Below, piece by piece: positions 54,928-64,000 of a DNA stretch of 64,000 nucleotides. Made by a program: the position numbers and the translations under genes. The notes under the pieces were generated by a model. That model saw only the letters and a list, made by a program, of their open reading frames with translations, was not told the DNA's origin and did no database searches. The stretch comes from Pseudomonas paralcaligenes (GTDB lineage Bacteria; Pseudomonadota; Gammaproteobacteria; Pseudomonadales; Pseudomonadaceae). The stretch is taken from the NCBI RefSeq assembly GCF_019655855.1, contig NZ_BPFX01000006.1, forward strand, positions 124,001 through 188,000. Direction: 5' to 3'. Positions within the stretch are counted from its first letter, which is position 1; each line of letters starts with the position of its first letter.

Positions 54928-55674
54928 TCAGCCCCGGCCGGCGGCGGCGACGATCAGCTGCTTCATCTCCACCACCGCGCCCTTGAAGCCAACGAACAGG
55001 GCATGGGCGACGATGGCGTGGCCGATGTTCAGCTCGTGCACGCCGGCGATGGCAGCCACCGGCTCGACGTTGTGGTAGTGCAGGCCATGACCGGCGTTGA
55101 CGATCAGGCCATGTCCCAGGCCGCAGGCCACGCCGTCGCGGATACGCGCCAGCTCGCGGGCGGCCTCTTCCGGGGTGTGGGCGTCGGCGTAGCGGCCGGT
55201 GTGCAGCTCGATGGCCGGCGCGCCGATGCGCCGGGAAGCCTCGATCTGCCGCTCCTCGGCATCGATGAACAACGACACCTCGCAACCCAACCGGCTCAGG
55301 CGCTGCACCGCCGCCTTGATCCGCTCCTCCTGGCCGGCCACGTCCAGGCCACCCTCGGTGGTCAGCTCCTGGCGGGTCTCGGGCACCAGGCAGATGTGCT
55401 CGGGGCGGATCTGCTCGGCGAAGTCGAGCATGAAGTCGGTGACGCCCATCTCGAAGTTCATCCGCGTCTGCAGCACCTCCTTGAGCAGGCGCACGTCGCG
55501 CTCCTGGATATGCCGGCGATCCTCGCGCAGGTGCACGGTGATGCCGTCGGCGCCGGCTTCCTCGGCGTCCAGCGCGGCCTTGACCGGGTCCGGATAGCGG
55601 GTGCCGCGGGCCTGGCGCAGGGTGGCAACGTGGTCGATGTTGACCCCGAGGAGGATGCGGTTGGCTTCAGTCAC
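54928..55674 (-). CDS. pdxJ: Pyridoxine 5'-phosphate synthase
   Basis: Condenses 1-deoxyxylulose-5-phosphate with aminoacetone phosphate to form PNP, the last ring-forming step of vitamin B6 synthesis. It has 248 residues, a TIM barrel with [47 protein letters not shown] and [16 protein letters not shown]. The start overlaps recO by 8 bases, as in many gammaproteobacteria. Confidence 0.97.
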   Translation of the reverse strand: MTEANRILLGVNIDHVATLRQARGTRYPDPVKAALDAEEAGADGITVHLREDRRHIQERDVRLLKEVLQTRMNFEMGVTDFMLDFAEQIRPEHICLVPETRQELTTEGGLDVAGQEERIKAAVQRLSRLGCEVSLFIDAEERQIEASRRIGAPAIELHTGRYADAHTPEEAARELARIRDGVACGLGHGLIVNAGHGLHYHNVEPVAAIAGVHELNIGHAIVAHALFVGFKGAVVEMKQLIVAAAGRG

Positions 55675-56365
55675 GAGCGGGTTCCTTGAGTGTCATGAAG
55701 AGTTCGCGGCTGACCAGCGGTCGGCCGCCCAGGTGAGGGGCCAGGGCCTGGCGCATCAGGCGCTTGGCGGCAGCCAGGGCACCGGGGGCTGACCAGTCCG
55801 CGTCGGCCATGGCCAGCAGGTCGGCGCCCTGGAACAGACCAGGCTGCAGCTGGCCCACCGGCTCCAGGCCGGCGTCCGGCTGCAGGCGGTAGAGGCCGTC
55901 GACGGCGATGGGCTGGCCGGCGACGTCGATGTCCAGGGCGAAACCATAGCCCAGCTCGTCCAGCAGGCGCCATTCGAAGGCGCGCAGCAGCGGCTCCAGC
56001 GGCGGATCGGCGGCCAGCGCCTGCAGGGTCAGGGCGTAGTGCTCGAACAGGGCGGGATGGGCGTCCTCGGCGGGCAACAGGCGCAGCAGCAGCTCGTTGA
56101 GGTAGAGGCCACTGTACAGGGTCTGCCCCTGCAGCCACACGGCGAGGCCGGCGGCCTCCAGGCGCGCCACGTTCTTCAGCTCGCCGCGCCCACGCAGTTC
56201 CAGCTCCAGCGGGGCGAACGGCCGGGCCAGGCTGCCGGTCTTGCCGCGCGCGCCGCGCAGCACCGCACGCAGGCGTCCCCCGGGGGTGAGGAAGTCGACC
56301 AGCGCACTGGTTTCCTTGTAGGGCCGGCTGTGCAGGACGAAGGCCGGAAGCGCGCCGCTGTGCAT
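55667..56365 (-). CDS. recO: DNA repair protein RecO
   Basis: Loads RecA with RecR at SSB-coated gaps and anneals ssDNA. It has 232 residues: an OB-fold N-terminal domain ([20 protein letters not shown], then [13 protein letters not shown]) and a helical C-terminal domain. No CxxC zinc motif is seen, as is usual in this branch. It lies 25 bases after era and overlaps pdxJ. Confidence 0.95.
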   Translation of the reverse strand: MHSGALPAFVLHSRPYKETSALVDFLTPGGRLRAVLRGARGKTGSLARPFAPLELELRGRGELKNVARLEAAGLAVWLQGQTLYSGLYLNELLLRLLPAEDAHPALFEHYALTLQALAADPPLEPLLRAFEWRLLDELGYGFALDIDVAGQPIAVDGLYRLQPDAGLEPVGQLQPGLFQGADLLAMADADWSAPGALAAAKRLMRQALAPHLGGRPLVSRELFMTLKEPARD

Positions 56366-56390
56366 GTTCAGACGGCCAGGGGAATGGAAG

Positions 56391-57285
<895 letters not shown>

Positions 57286-57293
<8 letters not shown>

Positions 57294-57975
57294 GGCTGTT
57301 CTCCACGCCCAGGGCCACCAGCGCGGCGGCGGCGGCCACCTGCTCGGCGATGCGCCGGCTGGCGCCCTGCCCCTGGGTCTTGTCGGTGAGCAGCGCGATC
57401 TCGCACTGCACGAAGAAGGTGCGGCAATGCGGCTCGCCCTGGATGTCCACCACTTCGTAGCGCGGCAGCTCGGCGGCGCGGGACTGGAGGAACTCCTGCA
57501 GGCGGGTTTTGGGGTCCTTGTTGGTGTCCACCAGGGTCAGGCCATCCAGCTCGCCCGCCAGCCAGGCCAGGACCCGCGCGCGAGCCACGTCCATGCCGGC
57601 ATCCAGGTAAATCGCACCGATCAGAGCTTCGAGGGCATCGGCGAGGATCGACTCGCGGCGGAAACCGCCGCTCTTCAGCTCGCCCGAGCCCAGCCGAAGA
57701 TACTCGCCCAGTTCGAAACCCCGGGCCAGCACGGCCAGCGTCTCGCCCTTGACCAGGCGCGCGCGCAGGCGCGACAGCTGGCCCTCGCGGGCCTGCGGGA
57801 AGCGCTCGAACAGCGCCTCGCCGGCCACGAAGTTGAGGATGGCATCGCCGAGGAACTCCAGACGCTCGTTGTTGCGTCCGGCGAAACTGCGGTGGGTCAG
57901 CGCCAGGAGCATCAGCTCCTGGTTCTGGAAGGTGTGGCCGAGCTGACGCTCGAGGCGAGAGAGAGGGACACTCAC
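57286..57975 (-). CDS. rnc: Ribonuclease III
   Basis: Cuts double-stranded RNA in rRNA and mRNA processing. It has 229 residues with the signature [20 protein letters not shown] near residue 35 and the second catalytic site [15 protein letters not shown] near 115, then a dsRNA-binding domain from about 155 ([19 protein letters not shown]). The start is GTG, overlapping the stop of the upstream DUF4845 gene (GTGA). Confidence 0.97.
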
Positions 57976-58349
57976 GGCATGCGTACGCGGAATTCTTTGT
58001 CGAAATTGGCGACCAGGTCGAGATTCTGCACCAGCGGCTCACGCTTCTCGTATTTCAGATGAACCCTGAATTCGTTGTTCTCGACCTTGACCTCGAGGAT
58101 GTCCTTCAGGTTGAGATCACGGATACCGTTGACCTGCATCATCTTGCCCATATGGACGTAAAACTCCGACACCGAACGAACATCGGCCGCGCGGTCGGTC
58201 TCCACCGACATGATCGCCTTCTCCATCGCCCAGTAGTCCATGTAGTGCGGGAACATCTTGAAGCCGGTACTGGCCAGGAATGCAACCACGGCCAGCACCA
58301 TCAGCCAGCCCAGCATGGAAAGACCTTTCTGCGAGCGCGCAAACCTCAT
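57972..58349 (-). CDS. DUF4845 membrane-anchored protein
   Basis: A 125-residue protein with one N-terminal membrane anchor ([20 protein letters not shown]) after the pilin-like [13 protein letters not shown] opening, then a periplasmic domain. The family (DUF4845) is regularly found between lepB and rnc in pseudomonads; its function is unknown. I chose the ATG at 58347-58349; the open frame extends 28 codons upstream across the putative promoter. Confidence 0.9.
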   Translation of the reverse strand: MRFARSQKGLSMLGWLMVLAVVAFLASTGFKMFPHYMDYWAMEKAIMSVETDRAADVRSVSEFYVHMGKMMQVNGIRDLNLKDILEVKVENNEFRVHLKYEKREPLVQNLDLVANFDKEFRVRMP

Positions 58350-58384
58350 GATCGACCCCGACTTATCAGTATTGTTGTGATGAC

Positions 58385-58413
58385 TATATACAAGGAGGCG
58401 CCATTCGATTGAA
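58385..58413 (-). promoter_or_regulatory. Possible promoter of the DUF4845-rnc-era-recO-pdxJ unit
   Basis: On the minus strand TTCAAT (58408-58413) and TATATA (58385-58390) are spaced 17 bases, ending 36 bases before the DUF4845 ATG. The -35 matches the consensus only in part. Confidence 0.45.
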
Positions 58414-58436
58414 CAGCGCCTCGCAATTTCCATCGA

Positions 58437-59288
58437 TCAGCGGATCAGGCCGACCCTGGAGAAGTTTGGCAGGTTGCGCGACTTCGGATCGGGCCAGCTC
58501 ATCCAGACGGCGAACGCCTTGCCGACGATGTTCTGGTCGGGAACCATCCCCCACAGCTCCTTCGGAATGGCGTCATCGTTCCAGTAGCGGCTGTCGTTGG
58601 AGTCGTCGCGGTTGTCGCCCATCATGAAGTAGTGCCCTTGCGGCACCACCCACTCGTCACCGCCGCGGATATTGCGATTCAGCAACTTGCGGATCATGTG
58701 CTCCGCTTCGCCGAGCTTTTCCTGGTACACCAGGGTACGCCCCAGTGACCCAGGCTCCTCGCCGAGGAACTGTTCGGCGACCGAATGGCCGTTCACCAGC
58801 AGACGCTTGTCGGTGGTGTAGCTGATGCGGTCGCCCGGCAGGCCGACCACGCGCTTGATGTAGTTGATGCTCGGATTGCTGGGGTAGCGGAACACCATCA
58901 CGTCACCGCGCTGGGGGTCGCCCACATCGATGATCTTGGTATCGATCACCGGCAGGCGAATGCCGTAGGCGAACTTGTTGACCAGGATGAAATCCCCCAC
59001 TTCCAGCGTGGGCTTCATCGAGCCGGAAGGAATCTGGAACGGCTCGAGCAGAAACGAGCGCAGCACCAGGACGATGGCCAACACCGGGAAGAAGGACTTG
59101 CCGTACTCGACCAGCAGAGGTTCCTTGTTCAGGCGCTGCAGCACCTGCTCGTCCGGCGCGGACACCTGGCCTTCGTAGCTGGCGATGGCGGCCCGCCGGC
59201 GTGGCGCCAGCAACAGCAGGTCGAGCAGAGCCAGAGCGCCGGATACCGCGACGGCGACCACCAGAAGCAACGGGAAGTTGAACGACAT
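58437..59288 (-). CDS. lepB: Signal peptidase I
   Basis: Cleaves signal peptides of secreted proteins at the periplasmic face. It has 283 residues. Two N-terminal membrane segments (5-28 and about 62-80) come first, then the catalytic Ser90 in FQIPSGSMKPTL and the general-base Lys145 in YIKRVVGLPGD, both at the positions of the E. coli enzyme. Box E is MMGDNRDDSNDSR. It lies 5 bases after lepA. Confidence 0.97.
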   Translation of the reverse strand: MSFNFPLLLVVAVAVSGALALLDLLLLAPRRRAAIASYEGQVSAPDEQVLQRLNKEPLLVEYGKSFFPVLAIVLVLRSFLLEPFQIPSGSMKPTLEVGDFILVNKFAYGIRLPVIDTKIIDVGDPQRGDVMVFRYPSNPSINYIKRVVGLPGDRISYTTDKRLLVNGHSVAEQFLGEEPGSLGRTLVYQEKLGEAEHMIRKLLNRNIRGGDEWVVPQGHYFMMGDNRDDSNDSRYWNDDAIPKELWGMVPDQNIVGKAFAVWMSWPDPKSRNLPNFSRVGLIR

Positions 59289-59293
59289 AGGTA

Positions 59294-61093
59294 TTAACTA
59301 TCCACCTTGAGTACGGCGAGGAAGGCTTCCTGTGGGATTTCCACGCTGCCCACCTGTTTCATCCGCTTCTTGCCGGCCTTCTGCTTCTCTAGCAGTTTTT
59401 TCTTACGGCTGACATCGCCGCCGTAGCACTTGGCCAACACGTTCTTGCGCAACGCCTTGACCGTGGTCCGGGCGATGATCTGTCCGCCGATGGCGGCCTG
59501 GATCGCGACATCGAACATCTGTCGCGGAATCAGTTCCTTCATCTTTTCGGTCAGCACACGGCCCTTCTGGTGGGCACGGTCGCGATGCACGATCAGCGCC
59601 AGGGCATCGACCTTCTCGCCGTTGATCATCACATCCAGACGCACCAGGTTGGCCGACTGGAAGCGATCGAAGCTGTAGTCCAGCGAGGCGTAGCCACGGC
59701 TCACGGACTTGAGGCGGTCGAAGAAATCCAGCACCACCTCATTCATCGGCAGGTCGTAGGAAACCTGAACCTGGCTGCTGAGGAATTGCAGGTCGCGCTG
59801 TACGCCACGCTTCTCGATGCACAGGGTGATGACGCTGCCCAGGTGCTCCTGCGGCACCAGGATATTGGCGCGCACGATGGGCTCGCGCATGTCGAGGATG
59901 CCTGCCGGGTCCGGCAGTTTGGAAGGGTTGTCGACGCTGAGCACGTCGCCATTCTTCATTTCCACTTCGAAAACCACGGTCGGCGCGGTGGTGATCAGAT
60001 CCAGGTCGTATTCGCGCTCCAGGCGCTCCTGGATGATCTCCATGTGCAGCATGCCGAGGAAACCGATGCGGAAGCCGAAGCCCAGGGCGTCGGAGCTTTC
60101 CGGCTCGTACTGCAGCGCGGCGTCGTTCAGGGTCAGCTTCTGCAGGGCCTCGCGGAAGTCCTCGAAGTCGTCGGAGCTGACCGGGAACAGACCGGCGTAG
60201 ACCTGCGGCTTGATGCGCTTGAAGCCTGGCAGTACCGCCACGTCCGGCGTGGTGGACAGAGTCAGGGTGTCGCCCACCGGCGCTCCGTGGATGTCCTTGA
60301 TGCCGGCGATGATGAAGCCCACCTCGCCCGCCTTGAGGTCGTCGGTGGCGGTGTGTTTGGGCGTGAAGACGCCGACGCTGTCGACCTGGTGAATCTTGCC
60401 GGTCGACTTGACCAGCACCTTGTCACCCTTCTTGATCCGGCCGTGCTTGACCCGCACCAGCGAGACCACGCCCAGATAATTGTCGAACCAGGAATCGATG
60501 ATCAGCGCCTGCAGCGGTGCCTCGATCTCGCCTTCCGGCGGCGGGATCACCTTGACCAGATGCTCCAGCACATCGATCACGCCCATGCCGCTCTTGGCAC
60601 TGCAGGGCACGGCGTCGCTGGCGTCGATGCCAATGATGTGCTCGATTTCGTCCTTGACCCGCTCCGGCTCGGCCTGGGGCAGGTCCATCTTGTTCAGCAC
60701 CGGCATGACCTCAAGGCCCTGCTCGATGGCGGTGTAGCAGTTGGCGACCGACTGCGCCTCCACGCCCTGGCCGGCATCCACCACCAAGATCGCGCCCTCG
60801 CAGGCCGCCAGGGAACGGCTCACCTCATAGGTGAAGTCCACATGGCCGGGGGTGTCGATGAAGTTCAGCTGGTAGGTCCTGCCGTCCTGCGCCGGGTAAT
60901 GCAGGGTCACGCTGTGCGCCTTGATGGTGATGCCGCGCTCGCGCTCCAGATCCATGGAATCGAGCACCTGAGCCTCCATCTCCCGGTCGGAGAGGCCGCC
61001 ACAGATCTGGATGAATCGGTCGGCCAGGGTCGACTTGCCATGATCGATGTGGGCGATGATGGAGAAATTGCGGATATGACTCAGGTCACTCAC
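59294..61093 (-). CDS. lepA: Elongation factor 4 (LepA)
   Basis: Ribosome-associated GTPase that back-translocates or assists 30S biogenesis. It has 599 residues with G1 [14 protein letters not shown], switch region [13 protein letters not shown]3 DTPGHVDF and G4 NKMDLPQ. EF-G-like domains II, III and V follow, then the LepA-specific C-terminal domain with [20 protein letters not shown]. It starts the lepA-lepB direction of transcription after a gap with the mucD terminator. Confidence 0.98.
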   Translation of the reverse strand: MSDLSHIRNFSIIAHIDHGKSTLADRFIQICGGLSDREMEAQVLDSMDLERERGITIKAHSVTLHYPAQDGRTYQLNFIDTPGHVDFTYEVSRSLAACEGAILVVDAGQGVEAQSVANCYTAIEQGLEVMPVLNKMDLPQAEPERVKDEIEHIIGIDASDAVPCSAKSGMGVIDVLEHLVKVIPPPEGEIEAPLQALIIDSWFDNYLGVVSLVRVKHGRIKKGDKVLVKSTGKIHQVDSVGVFTPKHTATDDLKAGEVGFIIAGIKDIHGAPVGDTLTLSTTPDVAVLPGFKRIKPQVYAGLFPVSSDDFEDFREALQKLTLNDAALQYEPESSDALGFGFRIGFLGMLHMEIIQERLEREYDLDLITTAPTVVFEVEMKNGDVLSVDNPSKLPDPAGILDMREPIVRANILVPQEHLGSVITLCIEKRGVQRDLQFLSSQVQVSYDLPMNEVVLDFFDRLKSVSRGYASLDYSFDRFQSANLVRLDVMINGEKVDALALIVHRDRAHQKGRVLTEKMKELIPRQMFDVAIQAAIGGQIIARTTVKALRKNVLAKCYGGDVSRKKKLLEKQKAGKKRMKQVGSVEIPQEAFLAVLKVDS

Positions 61094-61201
61094 AGATCAG
61101 ACACTCGAAAAGCCGCAGGCAGGCTGCCCGCCGAAAAATAGCCGGGAATTCTACCTGACCGGCAAGCACCGCGTCACGCTCGTGACGTGGACGGCGGACA
61201 C

Positions 61202-61224
61202 AAAAAGGGCGGCCCAGGCCGCCC
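61202..61224 (-). terminator. Intrinsic terminator of mucD
   Basis: GGGCGGC / GCCGCCC stem (61207-61224) with a 4-base loop; on the minus strand it is followed by five T residues. It begins 28 bases after the mucD stop. Confidence 0.9.
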
Positions 61225-61252
61225 TCGTTGGTCACCGACCTCCCAACCAGAC

Positions 61253-62689
61253 CTACTCGGCCAGTTTGAAGGTGATGAAGCTGGCCCGGCCCTGGCGCAG
61301 GACACGCATGGAAACCGAGCGATTGACCGGTAGATCCTTGGCCACCTGGGCGAAGGTCTTGGCCGAATCGATGGCCTGGTTGTTCAGGTGGGTGATCACG
61401 TCACCCGAACGCAGGCCGATCAGCGCCGCCGGGCCGCCCTGCACTTCCTTGATCACCACCCCGCCACGCAGGTCAAAGGCCTTCTTCTGCTCGGCGGTCA
61501 GTTCGACGACCGAAACACCCAGGCGGTTGCTGCTACGCTCCGCACCGGCCTGGCCCACCACCGGCATCTCGCCACTCTCTTCCGGGAGGGCCCCGATCTT
61601 CAGCTGGATGCGCTTGCGCTCACCCTCGCGCACAACTTCGAGGCTGGCCTCGCTGCCCGGCTTGAGAGCGCCTACCAGATGAGGAAGGTCGGCGGACATG
61701 ACGATGGGCTGGCCATTGAGACTGAGAATCACGTCGCCGACCTGCAGGCCACCCTTGGCGGCGGGTCCGTCTTCCAGCACCTGGGCCACCAAGGCGCCGG
61801 CCGGCTTGTCCAAGCCGAAGGATTCGGCCAGGTCCTTGTTCACTTCCTGGATGACCACGCCCAGCCAGCCGCGGCTGACCTTGCCCTCGGACTTGAGCTG
61901 GTTGGCCACGTCCATCGCCACGTCGATCGGAATGGCAAAGGACAGGCCCATGAAGCCGCCGGAGCGGGTGAATATCTGCGAGTTGATGCCGACCACCTCG
62001 CCATCCAGGTTGAACAGCGGGCCGCCCGAGTTGCCGGGGTTGATCGCCACGTCGGTCTGGATGAACGGCACGTAGCTCTCGTTCGGCAGGCTACGGCCCT
62101 TGGCCGAGACGATACCGGCAGTGACCGAATGATCGAAGCCGAACGGCGAACCGATCGCCAACACCCACTCGCCGACCTTGAGCGCCTGGGACTTGCCCAG
62201 CTTGACGGTCGGCAGCCCCTTGCCTTCGACCTTGAGCAGCGCCACGTCAGTACGCGGGTCCGCGCCGATCAGCTTGGCCTCCAGCTCGCTGCGGTCGGAC
62301 AGGCGCACGATGATCTCGTCCGCATTGGCCACCACGTGGTTGTTGGTCAGTACGTAGCCGTCGTCGGAAATGATGAAGCCGGAGCCCAGCGACTGGGCCT
62401 CGCGCTGGCGACCGCCCTGCCCCCGCGGCACCTGCGGGATATTTCGCTCGAAGAACTCGCGGAACATGGGCGGCAGGCCCTCGAGATCGGGCACCTGGCC
62501 CTGGATCGCCACATCGCGCTGCGGCAAGTTCTGCCGGGTACTGATGTTCACAACCGCCGGCGAGGCCTGCTCGACCAGCTCGGTGAACTCAGGCAAATCG
62601 GCACGTGCGAGGGACATCTGCCCCAACAGCAGCAACGCGCACAGACCGGACAACGAGGATTTCAGACCAAGCATCGACTTCAGCTCCAT
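61253..62689 (-). CDS. mucD: Periplasmic serine endoprotease MucD (DegP-like)
   Basis: HtrA-type protease that degrades misfolded periplasmic proteins and limits AlgU activation. It has 478 residues. A signal peptide ends near ARA (30). The catalytic triad is His118 (LTNNHVVAN), Asp148 (DPRTDVALLK) and Ser221 (NPGNSGGPLFN). Two PDZ domains follow (about 265-350 and 390-470). I used the first ATG; an in-frame ATG five codons later has a better GGAG spacing. It lies 113 bases after mucB, with no mucC between. Confidence 0.95.
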   Translation of the reverse strand: MELKSMLGLKSSLSGLCALLLLGQMSLARADLPEFTELVEQASPAVVNISTRQNLPQRDVAIQGQVPDLEGLPPMFREFFERNIPQVPRGQGGRQREAQSLGSGFIISDDGYVLTNNHVVANADEIIVRLSDRSELEAKLIGADPRTDVALLKVEGKGLPTVKLGKSQALKVGEWVLAIGSPFGFDHSVTAGIVSAKGRSLPNESYVPFIQTDVAINPGNSGGPLFNLDGEVVGINSQIFTRSGGFMGLSFAIPIDVAMDVANQLKSEGKVSRGWLGVVIQEVNKDLAESFGLDKPAGALVAQVLEDGPAAKGGLQVGDVILSLNGQPIVMSADLPHLVGALKPGSEASLEVVREGERKRIQLKIGALPEESGEMPVVGQAGAERSSNRLGVSVVELTAEQKKAFDLRGGVVIKEVQGGPAALIGLRSGDVITHLNNQAIDSAKTFAQVAKDLPVNRSVSMRVLRQGRASFITFKLAE

Positions 62690-62745
62690 CCACTCACAAA
62701 AGACAAGAAAAGGATTGCTGCCACTTATCGCTCAGAATCCTGACG

Positions 62746-62787
62746 CAAAAGAGCCGACCCGGAACGAAATGCTCGCCTCGGGTCGGC
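62746..62787 (-). terminator. Terminator-like hairpin between mucB and mucD
   Basis: GCCGACCCG / CGGGTCGGC forms a 9-bp perfect stem (62753-62787) with a 17-base loop; on the minus strand it is followed by TCTTTTG. It would separate mucA-mucB transcripts from mucD. Confidence 0.68.
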
Positions 62788-62802
62788 CCGGGAAAAACCG
62801 AT

Positions 62803-63741
62803 TCACTGTGCCGAACTCTCGATAGCGGTCGCCGCCTGCATCGACATGGCCACACGCTCGGCGGTGCCCGCCGGGATTTCCCCGACCACCGTCACCATCA
62901 TGTCGCCGTTGGTGGTGCTCATTCGCCGCGAGACCACGGCCGTGGGACCCAGCTGGCTACGCGCATCCTCCACCATCGACTCATGCAATGGTTCGAGGAA
63001 CACCGTGAAACGGGCCAGACCATCGCCATAGAGGAGGCAGGCAAGGGGCTCGGCCGACGCTGGCGTGCTGCACTGCAGTGCCTGGCTCAGCTCGAAACCG
63101 GGCGGAACCCAGCCGGCCCGCCAGGATTGGGGCAATTCGGCCATCTTGATCAGTTTGACGGGCTTGCAGGTGTCGCTGGGGGCGAGCGCGGCATCGGCCA
63201 TCTCGCCGCCCATTTCCAGGCTGACGAACTGGAAACGCTCCAGCAGCTGCCCCTTCTCGCTGATCAGCAGCGACTTGAGCGGCAGCGCGGTCGCGTCATC
63301 GAGATGCAGTTCGAATGCGTAGCGGTGCTGATCGCGCGGAATCAGGGCCAGCACGGTAGCGGGGCGACCCGCAACCCTGGAATGTCCCAGCACACGCAGG
63401 TCGTAACGCTGTTCCAGCTGGGAGGCGTCCAGTCCACGGGCCGGCCACTGCGCATCCACCACCTGCTCGGCCAGCGCGCCGCTCATGCACTGCGGCTTGC
63501 CATTGACACGCAGCACTTCCTGGGCGGGACCGTCCAGCTGCAACAGCCGCTCGGTCATGCCAGCTTCGCCACCCTTGCGCCAGATGCCATGGGTGGAAAA
63601 GCTGCCATTCCTTTCGTAGATGAAGGTGCCTTTGAAACTCTCTCGATCGGACTGTGCCAATCGTTGCAACCAGCTCTCGGCAGCTTGCGCAGGAAGAACC
63701 AGGCAGCTGCCGACCAGTGCGATAAGGGGGATGACGCGCAT
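62803..63741 (-). CDS. mucB: Sigma-factor regulatory protein MucB (RseB-like)
   Basis: Periplasmic protein that binds MucA and protects it from cleavage, keeping AlgU inactive; it senses envelope stress. It has 312 residues. A signal peptide ends at QAA (about 21). The lipoprotein-fold N-terminal domain has SFKGTFIYERNG, RLLQLDGPAQEVLR and ALIPRDQHRYAFELHLD; a smaller C-terminal domain has LPQSWRAGWVPPGF. It starts 8 bases after mucA. Confidence 0.95.
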   Translation of the reverse strand: MRVIPLIALVGSCLVLPAQAAESWLQRLAQSDRESFKGTFIYERNGSFSTHGIWRKGGEAGMTERLLQLDGPAQEVLRVNGKPQCMSGALAEQVVDAQWPARGLDASQLEQRYDLRVLGHSRVAGRPATVLALIPRDQHRYAFELHLDDATALPLKSLLISEKGQLLERFQFVSLEMGGEMADAALAPSDTCKPVKLIKMAELPQSWRAGWVPPGFELSQALQCSTPASAEPLACLLYGDGLARFTVFLEPLHESMVEDARSQLGPTAVVSRRMSTTNGDMMVTVVGEIPAGTAERVAMSMQAATAIESSAQ

Positions 63742-63749
63742 GTACTCTC

Positions 63750-64000
63750 TCAGCGATTTTCCAGACTGGCAGCCCGAGCATACGGCAATGCGGAATCGCT
63801 ACCGGTGGCGGCAGCCTGCTGGGCATGCTGGCGCAGGTAAGCGGGCAGACGCTGCTCATGCCAGCCCGAACCTGCCTGCTCGGTGCTGCGCACCAGCGGC
63901 GATGCCGCTTCGGGAGTATAGCCTGCCAGTACGGCCGGCCCCTGCACCTGAGGCAAGGTCAGGCCGGGTTGCGCGCCTTGCTGCTGCGCCAGTTGCGCAC
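63750..64000 (-). CDS. mucA: Anti-sigma factor MucA, 3' part
   Basis: Only the C-terminal 83 codons or so are in the window; the gene runs off the right edge. The visible part is the periplasmic region of MucA: GLTLPQVQGPAVLAGY, then LPAYLRQHAQQAA and the terminal LPYARAASLENR. This region binds MucB. No frameshift of the mucoid-conversion type can be judged because most of the gene is outside. The frame is open across the edge. Confidence 0.92.
   Translation of the reverse strand, partial: AQLAQQQGAQPGLTLPQVQGPAVLAGYTPEAASPLVRSTEQAGSGWHEQRLPAYLRQHAQQAAATGSDSALPYARAASLENR

Overview
The window is a gene-dense, GC-rich stretch of about 58 complete protein genes, one partial gene and two tRNAs. 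It comes from a Pseudomonas-type gammaproteobacterium. Three blocks carry the gene order known from P. aeruginosa: ybgA-merR-phr-pagL-murI-moeB-prmC-prfA-hemA-TPR lipoprotein-lolB-ispE-tRNA-Gln-prs-rplY-pth-ychF; purN/purM through mazG-relA-rlmD-cysM-pirA-pirS-pirR-gacS-ldhA; and pdxJ-recO-era-rnc-lepB-lepA-mucD-mucB-mucA. Codon use (strong G/C at third positions), frequent GTG starts, short ATGA/GTGA overlaps and Pseudomonas-style palindromic repeats fit this. The species cannot be fixed from the window.

Layout. 0-4.4 kb: a three-gene accessory module of unknown function (DUF4274-like protein; 1142-residue protein with TPRs and a helical repeat array; small coupled protein resembling Imm10 immunity proteins). 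4.5-7.4 kb: valS, then a repeat-filled gap. 7.6-13.6 kb: a small winged-helix protein, an SLC13-type transporter, and an operon of ybgA, a MerR regulator and photolyase preceded by four TGTACA-type sites. 13.6-19.3 kb (minus strand): pagL and the hemA-prfA-prmC-moeB-murI string (heme, translation termination, cell wall). 19.5-26.6 kb (plus strand): outer-membrane lipoprotein genes, ispE, two identical tRNA-Gln, prs, rplY, pth and ychF. 26.6-28.8 kb: an OsmC-YcaO fusion gene at a synteny junction. 28.9-33.7 kb: AI-2E-type permease and DUF2066 diverging from purM-purN-DUF3108. 33.8-40 kb (minus): DUF2058, mazG, relA, rlmD, cysM.

40.3-48 kb (minus): a ferric-siderophore locus. The two-component system PirR-PirS and the receptor PirA are followed by a periplasmic siderophore-type esterase and three iron-linked membrane genes (DUF3649, PepSY-TM, DUF3325) that sit between pirA and cysM. 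Fur-like boxes lie upstream of pirR and pirA. 48-52.7 kb (plus): gacS, ldhA, a zinc-ribbon-like hypothetical protein and a META-domain lipoprotein. 52.8-64 kb (minus): SelT/W/H-like protein, a periplasmic gluzincin, YcgN, then pdxJ-recO-era-rnc-DUF4845-lepB-lepA and mucD, mucB and the 3' part of mucA. mucC, present between mucB and mucD in P. aeruginosa, is absent; a terminator-like hairpin is there instead.

Most of the window is housekeeping DNA. The least explained parts are the left-edge module, the operator array in front of ybgA-merR-phr, the siderophore esterase/PepSY insertion, and several families of palindromic intergenic repeats. I see no prophage, transposase, CRISPR array or rRNA.
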